Below, in pieces: positions 52,688 to 60,041 of a stretch of 64,000 nt of DNA (positions within the stretch are counted from its first letter, which is position 1; the number at the start of each line of letters is the position of its first letter). Both the position numbers and the translations under genes were made by a program. The stretch covers positions 62,001-126,000 of the forward strand of contig JBCDIZ010000006.1 in the NCBI GenBank assembly GCA_038748365.1, given 5' to 3'. Source of the DNA: Alterisphingorhabdus sp038748365 (GTDB taxonomy: Bacteria > Pseudomonadota > Alphaproteobacteria > Sphingomonadales > Sphingomonadaceae). Below the pieces are notes generated by a model. That model was not told where the DNA came from, ran no database searches, and saw only the letters and a program-made list of their open reading frames with translations.

Positions 52688-53331
52688 CGCTTTTGCAATC
52701 CCGCCTGCTGCATGCGCCAGACGGCAATGTCGATCCTATCCTGCCCGAAAAACGGTTCGCCATCGAATACCAAAGTCGGCACGCCCCAATGCCCCGCCTC
52801 TTCCAGTGCAGCCTGATTGGCCGCGACTTCGGCATCCAGTTGCTCGGCCTCTGCATCGGCTATGGCGTCGAGTTCAGCCAGGTCCAGACCGGCCCGCGCA
52901 GTGGCTTCCGCCAGCAAGCCACCCTCATGCCAGTTCTCTGTACCAGCCCAGATGAGCTGTGATATCTCATCGGCAAATTCCAGCCCCTTGCCTGCGCGCG
53001 ACGCCGCTTGCCCCAGTCGGACCAAACGAAAGATATAAGGCTGATCATCGGAAATCTTGCGCGTCTTCATGTCCTGCACGATTGGGTCGGGCCTGGGCGG
53101 CGCCATCGGGATGCCGTGAAACTGGCTGAGACGCATCACGTCACGCATGGTATAGCCGAGCCAATTGGGATGGTTCTTCTCAAAGAAGTTCGGCTCGCGA
53201 ATAGCCAAAGGATAAACGACCCTGAGGTTGATCATCAGATCATAATCGCGCGTCAGTTGCACATAGCGCCCGGTGGCCAGATAGCTATAGGGCGAGCGGA
53301 AGGACCAATAAAGGTCGGCAGAAAGTGTCAT
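52684..53331 (-). CDS. 2-hydroxychromene-2-carboxylate isomerase / DsbA-like GST-kappa family
   Basis: About 215 residues from the ATG at 53331, with MTLSADLYWSFRSPYSYLAT carrying the Ser of the SPYS motif (glutathione site of the kappa class). Other parts are YPLAIREPNFFEKNHPNWLG, FADEISQLIWAGTENWHEGG and the C-terminal GHWGVPTLVFDGEPFFGQDR, conserved in HCCA isomerases. The frame can extend upstream into the preceding gene, but the ATGA overlap with that gene fixes this start. Genes on both sides are coupled to it. Confidence 0.88.
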   Translation of the reverse strand: MTLSADLYWSFRSPYSYLATGRYVQLTRDYDLMINLRVVYPLAIREPNFFEKNHPNWLGYTMRDVMRLSQFHGIPMAPPRPDPIVQDMKTRKISDDQPYIFRLVRLGQAASRAGKGLEFADEISQLIWAGTENWHEGGLLAEATARAGLDLAELDAIADAEAEQLDAEVAANQAALEEAGHWGVPTLVFDGEPFFGQDRIDIAVWRMQQAGLQKR

Positions 53332-54083
53332 GATACCCCTTTTACCCATCGAAAGGCGCGCCGCAACTCCGCAGTGCCATTGTTGAGATAGGGCCTGCCA
53401 TGCGCCATGATTACACGGTCCGGCTGCCAGTCGATCATCTGATGCACTTGCTGTGTTAGAACTTCGCTTTTGCCCCAGAAAGTCATTCTCAGATCCAGCG
53501 GCATTTTGCCGTCGGGATCGACGATCCCCACCAGCCCGAGAAACCAGCGCCGCCATCCGCCGCGGATTTTGTCCGGCTCAAAATTCTCGATCAGATCGGT
53601 CAAGAGCAATGTGCGTGATGGCCTGTGAAGAAACACCGCCTCGGCAATCACGCTGCCGCTGAAGATGATGGTATCGAACATATCCTGCCAGTCCGCAGGG
53701 GTGGTTTCTGAGAGCGTTTCATCGATACGGATTTCTCGCTTGGCCGTATCCGTCAGTCCTTCAACGCCATAGGTGCGGGCATCGGGATAGCGCTCGGTCC
53801 AATAGGGCAGATACCAGTAATGGATGCTATTAGGCGCAACCAGATGCCGCACTGGGCCAAGCGCATCAATCTGCGCAAACAGATCATCGGTCGGCTCAGT
53901 CGGCGAATGCACCCAGAGATCACCATTGGGCAGTCGCACAAGCACCATTCGCGTCGGGAAAGGCATTTTGAAACCCAATGGAAAATCCATCTTGATGATC
54001 GGCCCATCGACCATCCATAGATTATCAGCCAGCAGTTTCAACTGGTTAAGCGGCTCATAGGTCTGCATCCAAGATGATGACAT
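53328..54083 (-). CDS. DUF4336-like protein (metallo-beta-lactamase-related fold)
   Basis: A 251-residue protein with NLWMVDGPIIKMDFPLGFKM, the metal-site-like region LVAPNSIHYWYLPYWTERYP, FLHRPSRTLLLTDLIENFEP and DRVIMAHGRPYLNNGTAELR. The HxxH set of true metallo-beta-lactamases is incomplete, in agreement with DUF4336 proteins. It overlaps the isomerase gene by 4 bp. Biochemical role unknown. Confidence 0.78.
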   Translation of the reverse strand: MSSSWMQTYEPLNQLKLLADNLWMVDGPIIKMDFPLGFKMPFPTRMVLVRLPNGDLWVHSPTEPTDDLFAQIDALGPVRHLVAPNSIHYWYLPYWTERYPDARTYGVEGLTDTAKREIRIDETLSETTPADWQDMFDTIIFSGSVIAEAVFLHRPSRTLLLTDLIENFEPDKIRGGWRRWFLGLVGIVDPDGKMPLDLRMTFWGKSEVLTQQVHQMIDWQPDRVIMAHGRPYLNNGTAELRRAFRWVKGVS

Positions 54084-54099
54084 GGCAGCGCTATTCGTA

Positions 54100-54753
54100 T
54101 CATATTGACTCGGAATAGCGCCGACTCATTATGATGAAAACAAACGAAGCAGTAAGAGAACCCAGAAACGCTAAAGCCATATCCTTTTGCGCGTCCCATA
54201 TGTCGCCCTGCTGTCCATTGTAAGATTCCAGATCGTCTCCAGCCAAGATAAGAGATAATAGCCATTCAATTATCTCATAAATGGCGCTGATGCCCATAAC
54301 AAACTCTATCGCAACATAAATTCCCAATGCTCTACTGACACCAGCATAGCGGCGAAGAAGCTGCTGTGCCGGATAAACGCTGAACAGGCCAAAGCAGAAA
54401 TGTACCAGCCGGTCATAATGGTTGCGCTCCCACTCCATGACAGAGTTCAATTCAAAGCCGAACAGGGCTTCAGTCCAGTCATTATAAGGCGTACTGGTAT
54501 ATGTATAACGACCACCCAGCGTATGCAGCAAAAAGAACATCACAATACACGCCAATGCGCCGTCCGTCAGTGGCCAACGCTTAAGCAAAAATGGTGCGGC
54601 AAGCAAAAGCAGCACAGTCGGAATATGATGCAATGGGGCGACCTGCGGAAATGGCTGGTTGATATTGGCCAACAGCACGCATACGCCGCAAAATGCAAGC
54701 ATTGCAAATTGCTTTACAGGTAGGCCGAGCAGATCAGAAATGCGTCTCAGCAC
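54100..54753 (-). CDS. DUF2238 (YjdF-like) membrane protein
   Basis: A 217-residue integral membrane protein with about six helices. The conserved middle part YTSTPYNDWTEALFGFELNS, then VMEWERNHYDRLVHFCFGLF and the loop VMGISAIYEIIEWLLSLILA, are typical of DUF2238/YjdF. The start is a GTG at 54753 without a clear ribosome site; an ATG 17 codons later is possible. It lies 8 bp after asd. Confidence 0.8.
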   Translation of the reverse strand: MLRRISDLLGLPVKQFAMLAFCGVCVLLANINQPFPQVAPLHHIPTVLLLLAAPFLLKRWPLTDGALACIVMFFLLHTLGGRYTYTSTPYNDWTEALFGFELNSVMEWERNHYDRLVHFCFGLFSVYPAQQLLRRYAGVSRALGIYVAIEFVMGISAIYEIIEWLLSLILAGDDLESYNGQQGDIWDAQKDMALAFLGSLTASFVFIIMSRRYSESI

Positions 54754-54761
54754 GAGCTAAA

Positions 54762-55787
54762 TTACGCTTTCTGCAAATGCTTCCGCCCCAGCAATTCCGC
54801 AATCTGCACCGCATTGAGCGCCGCGCCTTTGCGTAGATTGTCGGAGACGCACCACAGTGCGATGCCGCTATCGACCGTCGGGTCTTCGCGCACGCGGCTG
54901 ATATAAGTGGCGCTGTCGCCGACGCTTTCGACCGGCGTCACATAGCCGCCATCTTCGCGCTTATCGACCAGCATGATGCCCGGTGCCTCGCGCAATATTG
55001 CTTGCGCTTGTTCGGCCGACAGTTCGTCCTCAAATTCGATATTCACCGCCTCACTATGGCCAACAAACACCGGCACGCGGACGCAGGTGGTAGACATTTT
55101 CACCTTGGGGTCGAGGATCTTCTTGGTCTCGGCAACCATTTTCCACTCTTCCTTGGTCGAGCCATCATCGAGGAACACATCGATATGCGGAATGACGTTA
55201 AACGCGATCTGCTTGGTAAAGCCCTTGGGCTCCACCGGATCGCCGACAAAGATCGCGCGTGACTGTTCGAACAGCTCATCCATGCCGCCTTTGCCCGCGC
55301 CGGACACCGATTGATAGGTCGCGACAACCACCCGCTTGATCGTTGCCGCATCATGCAGCGGCTTGAGCGCCACGACCAACTGCGCGGTGGAGCAGTTGGG
55401 ATTGGCGATGATGTTTTTCTTGGTGTAATCCACAATCGCATCCGGGTTCACCTCGGGAACGATCAACGGCACATCCGGGTCCATGCGGAACAGCGAGCTA
55501 TTGTCGATCACCACACAGCCCGCCGCAGCCGCCTTGGGCGCATAGTCCTTGGCCACGGCCGAACCAGCGGCAAACAGCGCGATGTCCCAGCCGGCAAAGT
55601 CAAAATGCTCGATATTCTTGACCTTGAGCATCTTGCCGGTTTCGCCAAATTCCACCTCACTCCCGGTGGAACGCGGCGATGCGACGGCAGCGATTTCCGC
55701 AATCGGAAATTCGCGCTCCGACAATACCGTAAGCATTTCGCGACCCACATTTCCGGTCGCCCCGACAACAGCAACGCGATAAGCCAA
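54762..55787 (-). CDS. asd: Aspartate-semialdehyde dehydrogenase
   Basis: A 341-residue enzyme reducing aspartyl phosphate to the semialdehyde for lysine, DAP, threonine and methionine synthesis. NADP site AVVGATGNVGREMLTVLSER, catalytic Cys in NIIANPNCSTAQLVVALKPL, His and other residues in CVRVPVFVGHSEAVNIEFED. The start is best placed at TTG 55787, six bases behind GGAGA; the frame also opens at 55793. It is the first gene of a leftward group of six with small gaps, so it may drive the expression of unrelated downstream genes. Confidence 0.95.
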   Translation of the reverse strand: MAYRVAVVGATGNVGREMLTVLSEREFPIAEIAAVASPRSTGSEVEFGETGKMLKVKNIEHFDFAGWDIALFAAGSAVAKDYAPKAAAAGCVVIDNSSLFRMDPDVPLIVPEVNPDAIVDYTKKNIIANPNCSTAQLVVALKPLHDAATIKRVVVATYQSVSGAGKGGMDELFEQSRAIFVGDPVEPKGFTKQIAFNVIPHIDVFLDDGSTKEEWKMVAETKKILDPKVKMSTTCVRVPVFVGHSEAVNIEFEDELSAEQAQAILREAPGIMLVDKREDGGYVTPVESVGDSATYISRVREDPTVDSGIALWCVSDNLRKGAALNAVQIAELLGRKHLQKA

Positions 55788-56134
55788 GAACAATCTCCAA
55801 AATCAATCAGCAGGCATGCCACCCGCGCCGGGTTCCATGGCCCAGTCTGTGGCATCGCACAAGCCCATATCGTCTCGCTTAGCGATCACCGCTAACCTCC
55901 ACAACAAAGCGAAACTTTCGAGCCAGCGTAATTTCTTTTCTCACACCTTTTCTGTGTTTGCTGAGGTACCTCATAATCATGCGAAATAGGCCCGGGCCGG
56001 AACAGTTTGCTCATCATAGGCTTTCTAGATGATAGGGTTAAAAACTAGCAAGACGTAACGTCATCTGCGTTTGTTGAAATGCCCCCGATAAGAGAAAACA
56101 GAATATAATCGGTGACACAGAAGGAGAGAGAAGC
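55788..56134. other. Intergenic region with divergent promoters
   Basis: This 347-bp A/T-rich region lies between asd (leftward) and the DUF2189 gene (rightward). It must contain both promoters. I see no repeat, hairpin terminator or gene; a 60-codon leftward frame at 56045-56227 overlaps the DUF2189 start and is not supported. Confidence 0.4.
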
Positions 56135-56953
56135 ATGGCACAGGATATTGCGGCGGAAATTGCCGCGAAATTTCCCCCGGTTCGGATTAACAGCATCAGC
56201 AGCGATGATATCAGCACTGCGTTGCAAAAGGGCTATCAGGACTTTCTCTTCAAACGCGGCGATCTGATCTTTATCGGCGCGCTCTATCCGCTGATCGGGT
56301 TGCTCGCAGCGACCTTTGTGCTCGGCGGAGCCAGCCTGCCGCTGCTCTTCCCTCTGGCTGCCGGTCTGTCACTCATGGGGCCGCTGGTCTCTGCCGGTTT
56401 CTATGAACTCGCCCGCCGCCGTGAGGCCGGGGAGGATTCCGGCTGGATGCATTTCTTCGATGTGTTTGGCAGCAGCAATTTTTCCAATATCATGTTTGTC
56501 GGCTCGATATTGCTCGCGGTGTTCGCGCTTTGGATGCTCACGGCCTTTATTATCTACAGCGTGTTTATGGGCGCGATGGTGCCGCAGTCACCGGGCGAAT
56601 TCCTCAGCAGCATTTTCACCACCGGTGAAGGCTGGGCGATGATCATTATCGGCAATCTGGTAGGGTTGGCTTTTGCGATTACGGTGCTGGCGATCAGCTT
56701 TGTTTCGCTGCCGATGCTGGTGGACAAGAATGTCGGCGCAGGCCGTGCGATCCGTACCTCGGTGAAAGCGTTTAACAAGAACCGGAGCGTGGTGCTGCGT
56801 TGGGGCATTACCGTGGCGGTATTGCTGGCCATTGGCGCGGCGCCACTGTTCCTGGGTCTGGCGGTTGTGCTGCCGACCTTGGGTTATGCCACATGGCATC
56901 TCTACACCCGCACTATTATGCGCGAGGATCTGCCGGATGCGGAACGGGTTTGA
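56135..56953 (+). CDS. DUF2189 domain membrane protein
   Basis: A 272-residue protein with about six hydrophobic helices. It begins MAQDIAAEIAAKFPPVRINS and contains STALQKGYQDFLFKRGDLIF, FYELARRREAGEDSGWMHFF and PMLVDKNVGAGRAIRTSVKA, the conserved parts of DUF2189 proteins. The start has an AGGAGAGAGAAG site. It is transcribed alone; function unknown. Repeat family A lies directly after it. Confidence 0.85.
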   Translation: MAQDIAAEIAAKFPPVRINSISSDDISTALQKGYQDFLFKRGDLIFIGALYPLIGLLAATFVLGGASLPLLFPLAAGLSLMGPLVSAGFYELARRREAGEDSGWMHFFDVFGSSNFSNIMFVGSILLAVFALWMLTAFIIYSVFMGAMVPQSPGEFLSSIFTTGEGWAMIIIGNLVGLAFAITVLAISFVSLPMLVDKNVGAGRAIRTSVKAFNKNRSVVLRWGITVAVLLAIGAAPLFLGLAVVLPTLGYATWHLYTRTIMREDLPDAERV

Positions 56954-56976
56954 GGTTTTCTGAGTACATCAAGAAA

Positions 56977-57096
56977 CCGTTCGGGCTGAGCTTGTCGAAG
57001 CCTCGTACTTCTTATGGAAAGTAAAGAGCGGCCCCCTTCGACTGACTGCTTGCAGCAGTCGCTCAGAACAGGCTTCGACAGGCTCAAAGCGAACGG
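56977..57096. repeat. Dispersed palindromic repeat, family A
   Basis: Inverted arms are 56977-57002 (core gggctgagcttgtcgaag) and 57071-57096 (core ggcttcgacaggctcaaagc), with a 68-bp spacer holding another small palindrome gactgcttgcagcagtc. It lies between the DUF2189 gene and the terminator of the rplS operon. Confidence 0.85.
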
Positions 57097-57121
57097 ATTG
57101 AGGAAAAGGACTCTAAAACAA

Positions 57122-57150
57122 AAAAGGGCGGCCCCCGGGACCGCCCTTTT
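57122..57150 (-). terminator. Rho-independent terminator of the ffh-rpsP-rimM-trmD-rplS region
   Basis: The stem aaaagggcgg (57122-57131) pairs with ccgccctttt (57141-57150), with a C/G-rich loop, and is followed on the minus strand by a further T-run. It lies 23 bp after the rplS stop. Confidence 0.9.
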
Positions 57151-57172
57151 GATTATAGCTTGTCGCCGATTA

Positions 57173-57553
57173 TCATCCCTCGGCTGCAACCTTGGTATCG
57201 CGACGTTCGGCGATACGCGCACGCTTACCGGTGCGGCCACGCAGATAGTAGAGCTTCGCCCGACGCACGACACCGCGGCGGACCACGGTGATGCTGTCGA
57301 TATTCGGCGAATAAAGCGGGAATACACGCTCAACGCCTTCACCGAACGAGATTTTGCGCACGGTGAAGTTGGAGCCGAGGCCGCGGTTTGACCGGGCGAT
57401 GCACACACCTTCAAAATTCTGGACACGGGTACGTTCACCCTCGACCACGCGGACGCCGACACGCAATGTATCGCCGGCCTTGAAATCGGGGACGGTTTTC
57501 TTGCTGTTAAATTCCTCGATCGCTTCCGCTTCGAGTGTCTGAATGAGATTCAT
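57173..57553 (-). CDS. rplS: 50S ribosomal protein L19
   Basis: A 126-residue protein starting MNLIQTLEAEAIEEFNSKKT, with TLRVGVRVVEGERTRVQNFE, GVCIARSNRGLGSNFTVRKI and VRRAKLYYLRGRTGKRARIA. Its start overlaps the trmD stop (ATGA). It sits at the subunit interface of the large subunit. The last gene of the operon. Confidence 0.97.
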   Translation of the reverse strand: MNLIQTLEAEAIEEFNSKKTVPDFKAGDTLRVGVRVVEGERTRVQNFEGVCIARSNRGLGSNFTVRKISFGEGVERVFPLYSPNIDSITVVRRGVVRRAKLYYLRGRTGKRARIAERRDTKVAAEG

Positions 57554-58416
57554 TTCCCATTTTCCTTCTTTTGTCGCTGCGCACCAGAGGGCGACCGATC
57601 CGAAGCACCCCCGTGGCGCTCCCAAAGATCCGGCCGCCTTAGCCGTGTAATCGCTTCCGCCTGTTCACGTCGCCAGGCAGCGATTTTCGCATGATCCCCC
57701 GATCGCAGCACTTCAGGGATCGTGCGCCCTTCCCACTCAACGGGCCGGGTATAATGTGGATATTCCAGCAATCCGGTCTCGAAAGACTCATCGTCTCCAC
57801 TGGAAGACGCGCCCATTACACCGGGAAGCAGCCGAATGCAAGCATCAAGAAGCACCGTCGCCGCAACCTCGCCACCAGAGAGGATATAGTCGCCGATAGA
57901 GACCTCCTCGATATCGCGCGCCTCGAATATGCGCTCGTCAAAGCCTTCGAAACGGCCGCATAGCAGCGTGACGCCCGGACCGGAGGCAATTTCGCGGACG
58001 CGGGCTTGGGTGAGTGGTGTACCGCGTGGCGTCAAGGCAATTATCGGAGCTTCCCCGTTCGTGTCGAGCCCTTCGACATGCTCAGGATAAACTTCGTCGC
58101 TCTGCGACGAAGTCGAGACACCCTGCGTGTCGCCCGCATCTCTCGACTGCGCTCGAGATGAACGGATTTTTGCTGCGATATTGTCGGTGGCAAAATCCAC
58201 CGCCTTGCCCAATATATCCGCACGCAATACCATACCCGCGCCACCACCGGCGGGCGTATCATCCACGCTGCGGTGCCTGTCAGTGGCAAAGTCGCGCATA
58301 TTGATCGCCTCACATGACCACAGGCCCTGCTCCAGCGCCTTGCCCGCCAGCGAAGCCCCAAGCAGTCCGGGGAACATCTCCGGATACAGGGTAAGGATTT
58401 GCGTGTGGAAGGTCAC
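57550..58416 (-). CDS. trmD: tRNA (guanine-N1)-methyltransferase with translated repeat insert
   Basis: Makes m1G37 in tRNAs. From the GTG at 58416 (AGGAAA site) the protein has 288 residues, about 30 more than usual. The family landmarks are intact: ILTLYPEMFPGLLGASLAGK, RDFATDRHRSVDDTPAGGGA, TLLCGRFEGFDERIFEARDI, EEVSIGDYILSGGEVAA, PHYTRPVEWEGRTIPEVLRS. Between GKAVDFATDN and APIIALTPRG lies a foreign segment, residues 86-118, encoded by a palindromic repeat (58063-58161). The start overlaps the stop of the small membrane gene and the stop overlaps rplS. Confidence 0.95.
   Translation of the reverse strand: MTFHTQILTLYPEMFPGLLGASLAGKALEQGLWSCEAINMRDFATDRHRSVDDTPAGGGAGMVLRADILGKAVDFATDNIAAKIRSSRAQSRDAGDTQGVSTSSQSDEVYPEHVEGLDTNGEAPIIALTPRGTPLTQARVREIASGPGVTLLCGRFEGFDERIFEARDIEEVSIGDYILSGGEVAATVLLDACIRLLPGVMGASSSGDDESFETGLLEYPHYTRPVEWEGRTIPEVLRSGDHAKIAAWRREQAEAITRLRRPDLWERHGGASDRSPSGAQRQKKENGK
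58063..58161. repeat. Translated palindromic repeat inside trmD
   Basis: This 99-bp segment, exactly 33 codons, contains cccttcgacatgctcagga, close to the arm of repeat family A, the palindrome ttcgtcgctctgcgacgaa and tctcgactgcgctcgagat. In trmD it is read as SSRAQSRDAGDTQGVSTSSQ followed by SDEVYPEHVEGLD. It interrupts the linker before the conserved PRG of the knot without breaking the frame. Confidence 0.85.
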
Positions 58417-58736
58417 AGCGGTTTCCTGTCGATCAAAATACGCCGGATGATGAAGTAATTTGGAACCCAAGCGAGTACATTAACACAGGCTACCAAGTAC
58501 ATCGGATATTCAAACTTCGACCTGTCGTAGAAAACGCCATTATCGAACATGGAATCAATAAAAAATAGAAATACTAGGAAAAGAAAAGGGAAAAAGCCGG
58601 AAAGGGGAACGACAAAATTTCTCAGACTTCTTTGATGCAGCGCTATAAGCAAGACTAGAGCGGCTAGCGTTGTGACCATGAGCAATGGAATCCAAACGCA
58701 GATCGCAAAAACAAGCCAAGACCCGAAATCCGTCAT
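58413..58736 (-). CDS. Small membrane protein inserted in the rimM-trmD junction
   Basis: About 107 residues from the ATG at 58736 (MTDFGSWLVFAICVWIPLLM). Three hydrophobic helices are visible: WLVFAICVWIPLLMVTTLAA, SGFFPFLFLVFLFFIDSMF and YPMYLVACVNVLAWVPNYF. No family recognised. Its stop overlaps the GTG of trmD (GTGA), so translation is coupled. The gene is A/T-richer than its neighbours. A second hydrophobic protein is not normally found at this place in the operon. Confidence 0.65.
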   Translation of the reverse strand: MTDFGSWLVFAICVWIPLLMVTTLAALVLLIALHQRSLRNFVVPLSGFFPFLFLVFLFFIDSMFDNGVFYDRSKFEYPMYLVACVNVLAWVPNYFIIRRILIDRKPL

Positions 58737-58800
58737 CGCGCCACAACGCAGCCGCTGTATGCGACTATGAAACCTAAAAGAATGATTACAAGCGAGCCAA

Positions 58801-59328
58801 TCATCCAACAAAATCAACCGGCAGTGAAAGTGATTTATCTCTTATATCACACACCCCAATCGGCACCATAAACGCCTTGCCATTGGGCTTTTTGATCTCG
58901 ACCACATCGCCAGCGCCGAAATTGTCCACCGCGATCACATGCCCGACGGCCTCGCCCTGCTCGGTAACCACCGGCAGGTCGATCAGATCGGCATAATAAT
59001 ATTCACCCTCATCCAGCGGCGGCAGGGCGGAGCGGGGCACGGTCAGTTCGGTGCTGCGTGCGGCTTCGGCGGCGTTGCGGTTGGTGATTTCGGCAAAGCG
59101 GGCAATCGCGCCCGCCTTATTGGGGCGTATAGCCTTCAGGGTCAGAGCGCCCTGATTATAGGCTTTGTGCTGCTTCAGGCTGTCCACGCTCTCGCTGAAC
59201 AGCTTCAAGCGGACTTCGCCCGCCACTCCATGCGCGCCGATAATGACGGCGAGAGTGACGGGTTTGTCTGCATTAAGCCCCTCCCGCTTGCGGGAGGGGT
59301 TTGGGGAGGGAGTATCTGTTTCTGCCAT
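58801..59328 (-). CDS. rimM: 16S rRNA processing protein RimM, N-terminus from repeat
   Basis: A 175-residue assembly factor for the 30S head that binds S19. The true domain begins VTLAVIIGAHGVAGEVRLKL, and ends with EGEYYYADLIDLPVVTEQ, GHVIAVDNFGAGDVVEIKKP and FMVPIGVCDIRDKSLSLPVD. The only usable start in frame is the ATG at 59328, so residues 7-17 (PSPNPSRKREG) must be translated from a family C palindrome. The extension of 20 residues is unusual. Confidence 0.93.
   Translation of the reverse strand: MAETDTPSPNPSRKREGLNADKPVTLAVIIGAHGVAGEVRLKLFSESVDSLKQHKAYNQGALTLKAIRPNKAGAIARFAEITNRNAAEAARSTELTVPRSALPPLDEGEYYYADLIDLPVVTEQGEAVGHVIAVDNFGAGDVVEIKKPNGKAFMVPIGVCDIRDKSLSLPVDFVG
59277..59311. 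repeat. Family C palindrome in the 5' coding end of rimM
   Basis: gcccctcccgcttgcgggag followed by gggtttggggaggga. The palindrome lies within codons 6-18 of rimM and can form a stable hairpin close to the start codon, which may lower translation of rimM. The partner copy at 59413-59436 lies 102 bp upstream of it in the mRNA. Confidence 0.85.
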
Positions 59329-59412
59329 GATTTATGGGCCCTCCCAGTGATCTGGTGTACCTTACCCCCGGCAAGGTTCAGAAATGCCTGGGAGGCATTT
59401 CGACCTGATCAC

Positions 59413-59436
59413 TCCCCTCCCGCAGGCGGGAGGGGA
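59413..59436. repeat. Family C palindrome at the rpsP 3' end
   Basis: tcccctcccgcaggcgggag continued by ggga, a perfect palindrome, 9 bp after the rpsP stop in transcription direction. It may act as a partial terminator or mRNA-protecting hairpin that lets rpsP be made in excess over rimM and trmD. Confidence 0.85.
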
Positions 59437-59445
59437 GATATGGCA

Positions 59446-59988
59446 TCAGCCTTCAGCCTTTTCTTCGGCTGCGTCTTCAGCAGGTGCTTCTTCGGCTTTG
59501 GCCTCTTCGGCAGGAGCTTCTTCAGCCTTGGCTTCCTCAGCGGGAGCCTCTTCAGCAGCAGCTTCCTCGGCGGGCGCTTCTTCTGCAGCAGGCTCTTCTG
59601 CCGGAGTTTCTTCAGCAGCGGCTTCTGCGGCCTTGGCAGCTTCAGCGGCTTCGGCTTCCTTGGCGGCCTTTTCTTCCAGACGTTCCTTGGCCTTCTCGCC
59701 CGGCTCGGCCTTTTGCGGGTTATTGCGCGCCTTGCGTTCTTTCAGGCCAGCCGCATCGAGGAAGCGCATCACGCGATCGGATGGCTGTGCGCCGACGGAC
59801 AGCCAGTGCTTGGCACGCTCTTCGTTGAGCTTGACGCGCTCTGGATCATCCTTGGCGAGCAGCGGGTTATAGCTGCCGATCTGCTCAAGATATTTGCCGT
59901 CACGCGGCGCACGGCCATCGGCCACCACGATACGGTAATAAGGGCGCTTCTTTGAACCACCGCGCGAAAGACGCATTGCTACTGGCAT
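59446..59988 (-). CDS. rpsP: 30S ribosomal protein S16 with long Glu/Ala tail
   Basis: A 180-residue protein of which the first 85 residues are normal S16 (MPVAMRLSRGGSKKRPYYRI, VVADGRAPRDGKYLEQIGSY, PSDRVMRFLDAAGLKERKAR). About 90 extra residues follow, nearly pure Ala, Glu and Lys with repeats of the type EEAPAEEAKA. Tails of this kind are known on alphaproteobacterial S16 and L9. The start has an AAGGAAA site. Family C repeat follows. Confidence 0.96.
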   Translation of the reverse strand: MPVAMRLSRGGSKKRPYYRIVVADGRAPRDGKYLEQIGSYNPLLAKDDPERVKLNEERAKHWLSVGAQPSDRVMRFLDAAGLKERKARNNPQKAEPGEKAKERLEEKAAKEAEAAEAAKAAEAAAEETPAEEPAAEEAPAEEAAAEEAPAEEAKAEEAPAEEAKAEEAPAEDAAEEKAEG

Positions 59989-60041
59989 AAGTTTTTCCTT
60001 CTAAGTAATTGTAAAATATAAGTTGATAACAAAATTTCAGT

